NCBI GenBank assembly: GCA_963839475.1
Contig: CAWIVH010000018.1
Location: forward strand, 186,001-250,000
DNA length: 64,000 nt
Reading direction: 5' to 3'
Origin: CAWIVH01 sp963839475
Lineage (GTDB): Bacteria; Acidobacteriota; UBA6911
In this document: piece after piece, positions 27,679 to 35,086 of the stretch
How the letters are laid out: every line of letters begins with the position of its first letter
Numbering within the stretch: the first letter of the stretch is position 1
Position numbers and translations under genes: made by a program
Notes under the pieces: generated by a model
Told to the model about the DNA's origin: nothing
What the model saw: only the letters and a program-made list of their open reading frames with translations
The model's database searches: none

Positions 27679-27714
27679 GCTAGCAATGATCATGCAACTG
27701 CTAACAATGATCAT
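27679..27714. promoter_or_regulatory. Two 15-bp direct repeats, 21 bp apart, upstream of wzm
   Basis: GCTAGCAATGATCAT (27679-27693) and GCTAACAATGATCAT (27700-27714) differ at one base and are phased two DNA turns apart, 40-75 bp before the wzm start. Each contains the palindrome TGATCA. This looks like a tandem regulator-binding site, though no known consensus was recognised. Confidence 0.4.
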
Positions 27715-27754
27715 TGGAGTTCAGACTATGATGTTTTGAATCCCAACAATGGTT

Positions 27755-28789
27755 TTAAGTCTTCCGGAATGATGCGAGGTCTGCGTCCACCATCATCTTC
27801 ACCAGACCGGCAAAATCAACATCCGGCTTCCAGCCCAACTTCACACTCGCTTTGGAATAATCGCCCACCAGCAGATCCACTTCGGTCGGTCGAAAATATC
27901 TCGGGTCGACCTCAATCCGGACGCGGCCCTGCGCATCCAGGCCTTTCTCATCCGGCCCGCTCCCGGACCAGCTCAGGGGAATTCCCGCATAGGAGAATGC
28001 CAGTTCGCAAAACTCACGCACCGAGTGGCTCTCTCCAGTGGCGATCACATAATCATCGGCATCCTCGGCCTGAAGCATCCGCCACATTGCATCCACGTAA
28101 TCCCCCGCGAAACCCCAGTCGCGCCTGGCTTCCAGGTTTCCCAGGTAGAGGCAATCCTGCTGTCCATGCTTGATGCGTGCAAGCGCCCGCGTGATTTTGC
28201 GCGTGACAAACGTCTCTCCCCGCCGGGGGGATTCATGATTGAAGAGGATGCCGTTGACCGCAAAGATACCGTACGCTTCCCGGTAATTCCGGGTGACGTA
28301 AAAGGCATAGGCCTTCGCCGCCGCGTAGGGGCTCCGCGGATAAAAGGGGGTTTTTTCACTCTGCGGGACCTCCGCTACTTTGCCATACAGCTCCGAGGAT
28401 GACGCCTGGTAAAACCGGGCGTTGAGCTCCAGCTCGCGCATCGCTTCGAGAAGCCGTATCGCACCCATGCCGGTGATCTCGCCGGTGTACTCAGGGATGT
28501 CGAACGAAACCTTTACGTGGGATTGTGCGCCCAGGTTATATATTTCATCCGGACGCACCACCTTCAGAATCTTGTTCAAGGACGAGGCGTCGTTCAGGTC
28601 ACCGTAAACCAGTTTCAGCCTGCGGTTCGAAGCGTGAGGGTCCTGGTAGATTGGATCCAGGCGGCCGGTGTTGAACGACGATGAGCGCCGGATAATTCCC
28701 CATACCTCATATCCTTTGCCCAACAGCAGTTCCGCCAGGTAGGAGCCGTCCTGACCCGTAATTCCGGTAATGAGAGCCTTTTTTGTCAT
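27755..28789 (-). CDS. gmd: GDP-mannose 4,6-dehydratase
   Basis: A 344-residue SDR with ITGITGQDGSYLAELLLGKG at the N-terminus, RRSSSFNTGRLDPIYQDP, SSSELYGKVAEVPQSEKTPF and the YxxxK catalytic pair in SPYAAAKAYAF, all typical of Gmd. It converts GDP-D-mannose to GDP-4-keto-6-deoxy-D-mannose. The ATG at 28789 was chosen because the homology begins there; the upstream frame to 28945 would overlap fcl by 131 bp. Together with fcl, 26 bp upstream, it supplies GDP-L-fucose. Confidence 0.94.
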   Translation of the reverse strand: MTKKALITGITGQDGSYLAELLLGKGYEVWGIIRRSSSFNTGRLDPIYQDPHASNRRLKLVYGDLNDASSLNKILKVVRPDEIYNLGAQSHVKVSFDIPEYTGEITGMGAIRLLEAMRELELNARFYQASSSELYGKVAEVPQSEKTPFYPRSPYAAAKAYAFYVTRNYREAYGIFAVNGILFNHESPRRGETFVTRKITRALARIKHGQQDCLYLGNLEARRDWGFAGDYVDAMWRMLQAEDADDYVIATGESHSVREFCELAFSYAGIPLSWSGSGPDEKGLDAQGRVRIEVDPRYFRPTEVDLLVGDYSKASVKLGWKPDVDFAGLVKMMVDADLASFRKT

Positions 28790-28814
28790 GATGGTTTCCA
28801 GTTTAGCGAAGGAA

Positions 28815-29759
28815 TCAGGCGCCTTTCCGATATTCGCGATACCACTCGATGGTTTTTTGCAGCCCGGTTCGAAAATCGGTACGAGCCTTGAATCCAAAGC
28901 GTTCCTCGGCCCTCCGGGTGTCCAGGCAGCGACGGGGTTGGCCATTGGGCTTTTCAGTGTCCCAGGCTATTTTCCCGTGATAGCCCGTCAAGTCGGCAAT
29001 CAATTCAACCAGGTCGCGGATTGAAATCTCGAAACCCGCACCTATGTTGACGGGATCGCTCTGGTCATATTTTTCGGTCGCTGACACAATGGCTTCCGCA
29101 CAGTCCTCGACAAAAAGAAATTCGCGGGTAGCCGAGCCATTCCCCCAGCAAACAATCTCTGAGTCGCCGCGCTCCATCGCTTCGAGACACTTGCGGATTA
29201 GGGCCGGTATGACGTGCGAGGATTCGGGATTGAAATTATCCCACGGGCCGTACAGGTTCACGGGCAAAAGATAAATGTAATTCGACCCGTATTGCTGCCT
29301 GTAGCCTTCGGCAAGTACCAGAAGCATCTTTTTGGCCAAGCCATAAGGAGCGTTGGTCTCCTCAGGGTAGCCATTCCACAAATCTTCTTCGCGGAAGGGG
29401 ACGGGCGTAAACTTGGGATAGGCACATATGGTTCCGATCTGGACAAACTTTTCCACACCCGACAGCCTGGCGTGTTCCATCAAAAGAGCTCCCATAACCA
29501 GGTTCGCATAGGCAAAACGTCCCGGATTGGCGCGGTTGGCTCCAATGCCGCCCACCTCGGCTGCAAGATGAATGACAATCTCCGGCCGGACGGAAGCATA
29601 AAATCTCTCGACCGCCGATTCCCTAGTCAGATCGTAATCCCTTATGGATGGAATGGCTATTTGAGAACAACCGCGAGTTTTTAGAGCCCGTACCAGATGA
29701 CGGCCAAGGAATCCTTCCCCGCCTGTAACGGCAATGTGTTTGTCGCGGAGATCTATCAT
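28815..29759 (-). CDS. fcl: GDP-L-fucose synthase
   Basis: A 314-residue SDR: VTGGEGFLGRHLVRAL, HLAAEVGGIGANRANPG, GTICAYPKFTPVPF, the YxxxK pair in APYGLAKKM and LLPVNLYGPWDNFNPESSH. These match the dual epimerase/reductase WcaG/Fcl family, which makes GDP-L-fucose from the Gmd product. AGGA lies 7 bases before the ATG. It is the first gene of the gmd-fcl pair and probably of the whole minus-strand export operon. The 375-bp region upstream holds inverted-repeat and promoter-like sequence. Confidence 0.92.
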   Translation of the reverse strand: MIDLRDKHIAVTGGEGFLGRHLVRALKTRGCSQIAIPSIRDYDLTRESAVERFYASVRPEIVIHLAAEVGGIGANRANPGRFAYANLVMGALLMEHARLSGVEKFVQIGTICAYPKFTPVPFREEDLWNGYPEETNAPYGLAKKMLLVLAEGYRQQYGSNYIYLLPVNLYGPWDNFNPESSHVIPALIRKCLEAMERGDSEIVCWGNGSATREFLFVEDCAEAIVSATEKYDQSDPVNIGAGFEISIRDLVELIADLTGYHGKIAWDTEKPNGQPRRCLDTRRAEERFGFKARTDFRTGLQKTIEWYREYRKGA

Positions 29760-29797
29760 GAGTTAATCCTATTCCCTCGAGCAGACAGCTTCGCACC

Positions 29798-29836
29798 TTG
29801 ACTTACAGCTTAGGAATGACGTAAGTCAATTATAAT
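29798..29836. promoter_or_regulatory. Inverted repeat and bidirectional TATAAT upstream of fcl
   Basis: TTGACTTAC (29798-29806) and its exact reverse complement GTAAGTCAA (29821-29829) flank a 14-base spacer. TATAAT occurs on the minus strand at 29834-29829 and on the plus strand at 29831-29836. A minus-strand start near 29822 would give fcl a leader of about 60 nt with the inverted repeat at its start, like a repressor site. Matching -35 boxes at correct spacing are weak. Confidence 0.4.
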
Positions 29837-30072
29837 CAAATAGATCCGAAAATTTAGCTCTATATGATATGGGAGCGCCGAGTCGATTGTCAATCGAAAC
29901 TTCGAGAGCGACGATTGCAGGGAAAATAAGGAGCAGGAAGGGTTAATCGCCTCCCTAAATAGGCAAGGTCAAATCTGATTTAAGAGCCCAAGGCATAACC
30001 TGTCTCAGGCGAAGATCATCCGGCCTGGGCCGATATAAACATACTTTTTCAGGCAGAATAGGAGTAACTTCG

Positions 30073-30102
30073 GCTGGAAATGAACATTCCAGCTTTATTT
30101 AT
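30073..30102 (+). terminator. Possible rho-independent terminator on the plus strand
   Basis: A 7-bp stem GCTGGAA/TTCCAGC with a 7-base loop is followed by TTTATTTAT on the plus strand. No plus-strand gene precedes it, so if it is used it would end a non-coding transcript starting near 29843. On the minus strand no T-run follows it. Confidence 0.35.
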
Positions 30103-30134
30103 CAATCAGTTACCAAAAACTGTCCCCTGTTGCT

Positions 30135-30599
30135 CTACCTGGGACGTGCGGGGCCAGGATTCGCCTCGTTTTCCATTCCCACCGGCAAAAGTCCGGGATT
30201 GATTGCAGGGATAGGCTTAGCCGGCGCATGGGCTAACGGCTTATCCCCCCAGGCCAGTCTCGATTCATCGAAAACTGTCTGGTTACCGATGGATTTCGCT
30301 GTAGGCTGCGCTGCTTCAGATCCTGCCTGAACCGATGCAGAGGGAGATTTAGCCGTAGACGTTCCGACTGGAGCCCGTAAATTACTAGATGAATTCGACA
30401 AAGCCGGGACTGCGTTTTCCGTTCCCGCGACTGCAGCCTGATTGCCGGCGGGAGCCGACTGGCCATTAACATACAATTGCTGTATGGGAACGGCTTGATT
30501 TGGAACCGGAAAATACAAAGAGGCCAGAGAGTAAATGGAGATACCTGCCGCTATGGCGGCGCACAACCACGAACCAACGCTAAACAAATTATCTTTCAT
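30135..30599 (-). CDS. Small membrane-anchored protein of unknown function
   Basis: About 154 residues. It has a short cytoplasmic N-terminus, one hydrophobic helix (LCAAIAAGISIYSLASLYF, about residues 12-30) and then a low-complexity extracytoplasmic region rich in Ala, Ser, Pro, Asn and Gln. I recognise no family. The ATG at 30599 was used; a TTG at 30608 is in frame. No good ribosome-binding site is visible. It lies downstream of the terminator of the secreted-protein gene, so it must have its own promoter if expressed. Codon use and the clear topology make it a plausible gene, but it could be spurious. Confidence 0.5.
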   Translation of the reverse strand: MKDNLFSVGSWLCAAIAAGISIYSLASLYFPVPNQAVPIQQLYVNGQSAPAGNQAAVAGTENAVPALSNSSSNLRAPVGTSTAKSPSASVQAGSEAAQPTAKSIGNQTVFDESRLAWGDKPLAHAPAKPIPAINPGLLPVGMENEANPGPARPR

Positions 30600-30662
30600 T
30601 GCGCTCAATCAGCGCTCTGCAATCCGCACTGGGACCCGCAAAGCAAAATGCAAAATGAAAAG

Positions 30663-30695
30663 AAAAAGCTCGGGCATGCTTTCGCATGCCCGAGC
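30663..30695 (-). terminator. Strong rho-independent terminator of the secreted-protein gene
   Basis: On the minus strand a perfect 12-bp stem GCTCGGGCATGC / GCATGCCCGAGC closes a GAAA tetraloop and is followed directly by TTTTTCT. It begins 16 bases after the stop codon at 30711, so it terminates that transcript. Confidence 0.93.
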
Positions 30696-30710
30696 CGAGA
30701 GAGGACAAAA

Positions 30711-32117
30711 TTACTGAGTCACTGCCATGGGAACCATTCCGAATGAGAATGCGTTCGAGAACGTATTCGAAACGCCCACAACCTTATTCGCACGGATCGT
30801 GTATACAATCACGACATTTCCGCCATTGTCGACATAAGGCAATGCGATTCCGGCCGGGGTAAGAACATCTTCTGCAACGCGGACATTCATCCCTGATGTT
30901 TCCTTTATTGTACCCAAAGAAACCGTCCCCAGAAGGGTCGAGCCAACGGTCCCTACCGGCAGGGAGTATACCTGGGCGATAACTTCGCCGCCAACAGAGG
31001 AGTAGTTCCAGAGGTAGCAGCGGCTAAGGAAAGAACCGCTGTTTCCATTGGACCAGACGGAGGTCAGAACGGTTCCGTTCAGCGTCCAAACAGTGAGGGT
31101 GCTGGTGCTTACCAGCGTCCGGCTCTGGTCGGCAACTCCATCGGCGCCGCCGCTAAGAACCGTTGCGATGGTGACCTGCAAAGTTCTCGTGGCCAAAGTG
31201 GTGGTTCCATCAACGGTAAGAGTGAAATTGCCAGTGGCAGTAATCGGGGCTGCCGGCGTGGCTCCACCAAGACCCAAACCGGTGAGATCTGTACCGGTCA
31301 CAGTTATGGTGGCGGAAGAAGCAGAAATCGTTCCGGAAGTAATGCCCTTCCACAAAATGTACTTCAGGCCGGACAAATCACCCGAAACAATCATGGTGAC
31401 CTTGGATGCGGCGATCAGCGAATAATTGGTGACGCCGTCAGCCATCAGGTAACCCATGTTCTTGATCCCGTAGGATGCAGATGCATCCGTTGCGGTATTT
31501 CCAACGAACTTCTTCCTGTCGTACTGAACATCAATTACAGCAGACCCGGCTTTTAGCCCATCAGAGCTATTCACAATCGACCAGTCGCTAGTAATCAGAC
31601 CAACCGTGTCGCTGGAGGACTGATCAAATGCATTGTTGGTGGCCGAATCAAAGGTGGCGATGGTAATGTTGATCGTGCCGCCGCCGCCCAAAACGTTGCC
31701 GATGTCCTTGATCTGAGCGCCGCCCATAGTCAGCGTGACTGTCGGGGTGGTGGTATGGGTCGTGGTAATGGTGGCAAGGTACCGGGCGGTGCTAACTCCT
31801 GAGGAGCCGATCGAGGTCAACAAGGTGTAGGTTGTGAACCCACCCGTGTTATCCGTCAGGGCTCCGGGACTGGTCATCCATTTTGCGCCGCCGTCAAGGG
31901 ACACATCAACGAAGAAATTCTGCCCAATGGATCGAACAACGTTCATTGAATGAGCCACGGTTGTTGTCACCGGGGTATAAATCTGATTGACCTTCCCCAC
32001 TTCGCGCGCGAACTTGATCGCGGTGAAAGTGGTGGTGCCGGCCATTGCAGAACCAGTCATGAACAGTGCTGCTATGACGAGGCTTAGGGCAACGATCTGC
32101 AGACGATTTGATTTCAT
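30711..32117 (-). CDS. Secreted Ser/Thr/Gly-rich protein, unknown function
   Basis: 468 residues with a textbook signal peptide (basic MKSNR, hydrophobic core, cleavage after GSAMA). The mature chain is rich in Thr, Ser, Gly and Val, poor in charge, and reads as extended beta strands with short repeats (ATITTTHTTTPTVTLTMGGA; SATITVTGTDLTGLGLGGA). Such composition is seen in S-layer, adhesin and pilus-like surface proteins, but no domain is recognised. TTGGAGGAATAGA precedes the ATG, a very strong ribosome-binding site. It has its own promoter and terminator, suggesting a highly expressed monocistronic gene. Confidence 0.75.
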   Translation of the reverse strand: MKSNRLQIVALSLVIAALFMTGSAMAGTTTFTAIKFAREVGKVNQIYTPVTTTVAHSMNVVRSIGQNFFVDVSLDGGAKWMTSPGALTDNTGGFTTYTLLTSIGSSGVSTARYLATITTTHTTTPTVTLTMGGAQIKDIGNVLGGGGTINITIATFDSATNNAFDQSSSDTVGLITSDWSIVNSSDGLKAGSAVIDVQYDRKKFVGNTATDASASYGIKNMGYLMADGVTNYSLIAASKVTMIVSGDLSGLKYILWKGITSGTISASSATITVTGTDLTGLGLGGATPAAPITATGNFTLTVDGTTTLATRTLQVTIATVLSGGADGVADQSRTLVSTSTLTVWTLNGTVLTSVWSNGNSGSFLSRCYLWNYSSVGGEVIAQVYSLPVGTVGSTLLGTVSLGTIKETSGMNVRVAEDVLTPAGIALPYVDNGGNVVIVYTIRANKVVGVSNTFSNAFSFGMVPMAVTQ

Positions 32118-32318
32118 TCTATTCCTCCAAGTGCAATTCGAGACAGTGTTAGAAGACCTTCTCCAAACGCTACGACTGCTGCGAATCTACATTCACTAGC
32201 ACATTTGTCGAAGGGCAATCGAATCGAAGCCCTGCGCCAAGTACTGGACATCTACGTCCACTGATAGGACATGCGCGGCAAGGCAGAACGCACGTCTTAA
32301 CCGATTAAGCCGACCACT
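32118..32318 (-). other. Long 5' leader of the secreted-protein gene
   Basis: About 195-200 bases separate the predicted start of transcription from the ATG at 32117. On the minus strand it contains small stem-loops (TGGAC-N6-GTCCA near 32254; GGGC-N12-GCCC near 32220) before the GGAGG site. No known riboswitch consensus was recognised. No ORF with support lies here. Confidence 0.4.
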
Positions 32319-32347
32319 AAATTAGTTGCGCTACCACATAATGTCAA
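32319..32347 (-). promoter_or_regulatory. Sigma-70-like promoter of the secreted-protein gene
   Basis: On the minus strand, TTGACA (32347-32342) is separated by 17 bases from TAATTT (32324-32319). The -35 box is a perfect consensus; the -10 box is moderate. Confidence 0.6.
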
Positions 32348-32554
32348 GCAAAAAAGTGTTTTTCCCCATGGCCATAACCCTGTCCCCGGCATTTTAAAAA
32401 CACAGGAGATTCGACCATTGGGAACACCCTTTTTTGAATCCAGCTTTTCCTCGACAATCTAACAAAACGAAGTCAGCTTTATCAAGACAAAGCTTATCCT
32501 AGGAGGATGATTCAAATGGGAAAAAGTTGCGACTTTTTTTGGACCCGGGCAATC

Positions 32555-32583
32555 TTTATAGGGGATTCCAGCTTATGTATAAT
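32555..32583 (+). promoter_or_regulatory. Promoter-like sequence before the secreted TPR gene
   Basis: TATAAT at 32578-32583 is preceded at 17-base spacing by a weak TTTATA. A start about 7 bases downstream would give a leader of about 38 nt to the ATG at 32627, which has AGGAG at ideal distance. Confidence 0.5.
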
Positions 32584-32626
32584 TCCGATGTCTTGGAATC
32601 AGCCACAATTGTATCGAGGAGCACCT

Positions 32627-33520
32627 ATGCTGCGCGCTTTGTCCATTCTTTCTCTATTATTATTATCTCTCCACATGGCGGTCACTCCAGCTGCAGGTTC
32701 ACAGTTCGCGCCGCCCTCATCGCCCAGCCAATCGGGAGATCAAAACATGGCCGCCGCCATCCAGTTCTACGCCCAGCAAGATTGGGACACGGCCATCATG
32801 TACTACAGCAAAGCGTTGCAGAATCAGCCGAAACGCACCGACGCCTTGCTGGGCCGCGGGCTCTCGTATATGGCTAAGGGGCAGCCGGATCTGGCCTTCA
32901 AAGATTTCAAAAGCCTGATCAAAATCGATCCCAAGGGAAACGAAGCCTTTAACGCCCACATGGTCCAACGGGAGATGCTGGAGAAACAGGGGAATCTCGA
33001 CGGCGCCATCGCCGAGGTCCGCCTGGCAATGGCCATCAAGCCGACAGACGGCGCGGTATATCACACGCGCGCCAAGTTGCTGCAGGCCAAGGGCGACTTC
33101 AAAAGCGCGCTGGAAGATTACAATAAAGCTATCTCTCTGCTGCCGCGGGCGTTCGCCTTCTACGACAATCGCGGCCTCCTCAAAACCGCCATGGGTGACC
33201 TCGATGGCGCCATCGCCGACTTCGACAAAGCCCTGGAACTCAACCCGCGGCAGCCCCCGCCCATGATCCACCGCGGCGATGTCAAGAAAAAAAGGGGGGA
33301 CTACGACGGAGCACTCGCCGATTACAACCAGGCGCTCGACTGGAATCTCAGCTATGCGCCCGGCTGCATGCAGCGGGGTCTGCTCAAGCTGGAAAAGGGA
33401 AAAGACGCCGAAGCCCAGGAGGATTTTGACCTGGCACTGAAACTGGATCCTTCGCTGAAGACGGCTTTGGATCAAGCCATAGAAAAAGTGAAAGCCAAGC
33501 GCTCATCCCAACCGAATTGA
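32627..33520 (+). CDS. Secreted tetratricopeptide-repeat protein
   Basis: 297 residues from the ATG at 32627, which has AGGAG 8 bases upstream and begins a signal peptide (MLRALSILSLLLLSLHMAVT, cleavage near PAAGS). The rest is about seven TPR units, for example DWDTAIMYYSKALQNQPKRT, GDLDGAIADFDKALELNPRQ and GDYDGALADYNQALDWNLSY. TPR proteins act as protein-binding scaffolds in the periplasm. In-frame upstream ATGs at 32507 and 32516 also have an AGGAGG (32501-32506), giving a 337-residue form whose N-terminus would not be a signal peptide. The promoter-like TATAAT lies between the two starts, favouring 32627. Confidence 0.85.
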   Translation: MLRALSILSLLLLSLHMAVTPAAGSQFAPPSSPSQSGDQNMAAAIQFYAQQDWDTAIMYYSKALQNQPKRTDALLGRGLSYMAKGQPDLAFKDFKSLIKIDPKGNEAFNAHMVQREMLEKQGNLDGAIAEVRLAMAIKPTDGAVYHTRAKLLQAKGDFKSALEDYNKAISLLPRAFAFYDNRGLLKTAMGDLDGAIADFDKALELNPRQPPPMIHRGDVKKKRGDYDGALADYNQALDWNLSYAPGCMQRGLLKLEKGKDAEAQEDFDLALKLDPSLKTALDQAIEKVKAKRSSQPN

Positions 33521-33604
33521 ACTTGGCGGTTAAAGCTGAGAACGCAACATTAATAAGGTTAATTGCTTGCGCGGCCGTTTCCTTCACAACACCCGGTCTT
33601 ACGC

Positions 33605-34744
33605 TCACTCTGACAGGCCATAGAATTCCCTGATGCAGCCGATCACTCTGTCCTGTTCCCCGTGACTCAATTCATAATAGAAGGGCAGCCGCAGCAGGTG
33701 ATCCATGTAATAGTCCGAGTTGGGGAGCCTTCTCCCATCGTGCTTGCCGCAGTAGTACGGGCTGGAATGCAGGGAAAGATAGTGGAATACCGCGCCAATG
33801 TTATTTTGCGCCAGATGGCGGATCAAGTCGCTCCGCTCCTGCAGGCTGCGGCAGAGGATGTAAAACATGTGGGCGTTGTTTTCCGCGTAATCGGGAATGA
33901 AGGGCAGCCTGAGCAACCCGGCAGTTTCCAATTCCCTCAGCCCCTCCCTGTACCGGATCCAGATATCCAGCCTGCGGCTTTGAATGTCGTCGAGCTTTTC
34001 CAGCTGCGCCAGGAGGAAGGCCGCGATCAGGTCCGAGGGAAGGAACGACGATCCCAGATCGACCCACGAATACTTGTCGACTTCGCCCCTGAAAAAAGCC
34101 GACCGGTTGGTGCCTTTCTGGCGGATGATGTCGGCCCTTTCCAGGAAGCGTTCGTCGTTGACGATCAGCATCCCGCCTTCCCCACAGATCACGTTCTTGG
34201 TTTCGTGAAACGAGAAAGCCGCGAGATGGCCCAGCCCGCCAAGCGGTCTTCTGCGGTAATGTGAATCGATCGCGTGGGCGGCGTCCTCGATGACGAGGAT
34301 GCCGCGGTTTTCCACCAGCCGCATGATCCTGTCCATGTCGCAGGCGACGCCGGCGTAGTGGATCAGGACAATCGCCCGCGTCTTTCCGGTTATGAGAGGC
34401 TCGAGGCACCCGGCATCGATGTTCGGATTCGTCGCCTCGCTATCGGCAAAGACGATTTTCGCCCCCCTCAGAGCGAATGCGTTGGCTGTGGAAACAAAGG
34501 CGTAGGAAGGGACGATCACCTCGTCGCCGGGTTCCAGGTTGGCGAGAAGCGCGCACATCTCGAGGGCATCCGTGCAGGAGGAGGTGAGCAGGCATTTGCG
34601 GAAGCCGTAGCGCTGTTCGAAGAAGCTGTGGCACCGCGCGGTGAAGCTGCCGTCGCCCGATATGTGCGTCGAGGCGATCGCCTGCTGCATGTATTCGAAT
34701 TCCCTGCCCGCGAGATACGGTTTGTTGAAGCCGATGCGATCCAT
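33605..34744 (-). CDS. wecE: dTDP-4-amino-4,6-dideoxygalactose transaminase-like aminotransferase
   Basis: A DegT/DnrJ/EryC1/StrS-family PLP enzyme of 379 residues, strikingly like E. coli WecE/RffA: FNKPYLAGREFEYMQQAI, SGDGSFTARCHSFFEQRYG, LLTSSCTDALEMCALL, HYAGVACDMDRIM, the PLP lysine in FSFHETKN, and REKGTNRSQFFRG-type sequence IRQKGTNRSAFFRGEVDKY. It would aminate a 4-keto-6-deoxy sugar nucleotide. The start was placed at 34744, where the homology begins; the upstream frame to 34915 is non-homologous. It is separate from the main polysaccharide cluster by about 4 kb but probably serves it. Confidence 0.9.
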   Translation of the reverse strand: MDRIGFNKPYLAGREFEYMQQAIASTHISGDGSFTARCHSFFEQRYGFRKCLLTSSCTDALEMCALLANLEPGDEVIVPSYAFVSTANAFALRGAKIVFADSEATNPNIDAGCLEPLITGKTRAIVLIHYAGVACDMDRIMRLVENRGILVIEDAAHAIDSHYRRRPLGGLGHLAAFSFHETKNVICGEGGMLIVNDERFLERADIIRQKGTNRSAFFRGEVDKYSWVDLGSSFLPSDLIAAFLLAQLEKLDDIQSRRLDIWIRYREGLRELETAGLLRLPFIPDYAENNAHMFYILCRSLQERSDLIRHLAQNNIGAVFHYLSLHSSPYYCGKHDGRRLPNSDYYMDHLLRLPFYYELSHGEQDRVIGCIREFYGLSE

Positions 34745-34965
34745 TCTCCCACCCGGTAGTTCAATACCTTTTAATAATGTCGACCAAGCCTCCTCGGCCG
34801 TCACATTGTAGCAATATGCCGGGCATCCGGTCCTGACGATTATCCATCTCACCGCGAAGAAAAATAGACGTAATCCTTCGGGTATCACATCTGTAAATTC
34901 TTGTTTTTCAGGCAAGATTTATTGAATCGTGAAAACGGTGGTGAAAGCAACAAGTTCGCAGTTCT

Positions 34966-35009
34966 CAGTATCAGTTCGCAGTTCCTCATGCGACTGCGAA
35001 CTGATACTG
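34966..35009. repeat. Perfect 17-bp inverted repeat
   Basis: CAGTATCAGTTCGCAGT (34966-34982) and its exact reverse complement (34993-35009) flank a 10-base loop. The outer flanks GTTCTCAG and CTGAGAAC continue the symmetry with an offset. It lies in the 342-bp gap between the aminotransferase start and the dnaE2 stop, which holds no gene. There is no T-run, so it is not an obvious terminator; it looks like an intergenic palindromic repeat. Confidence 0.8.
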
Positions 35010-35086
35010 AAAAACTGAGAACTGACAAACTGAGATACACTCAGTCTAACTGGTTGCGGCCGCAGGCTGCGTCACGGTCTTCGCGG

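Noticed and set aside
30073..30102. Hairpin as terminator of the minus-strand small membrane protein
   Set aside because: On the minus strand the stem is followed by CGAAG, not a T-run.
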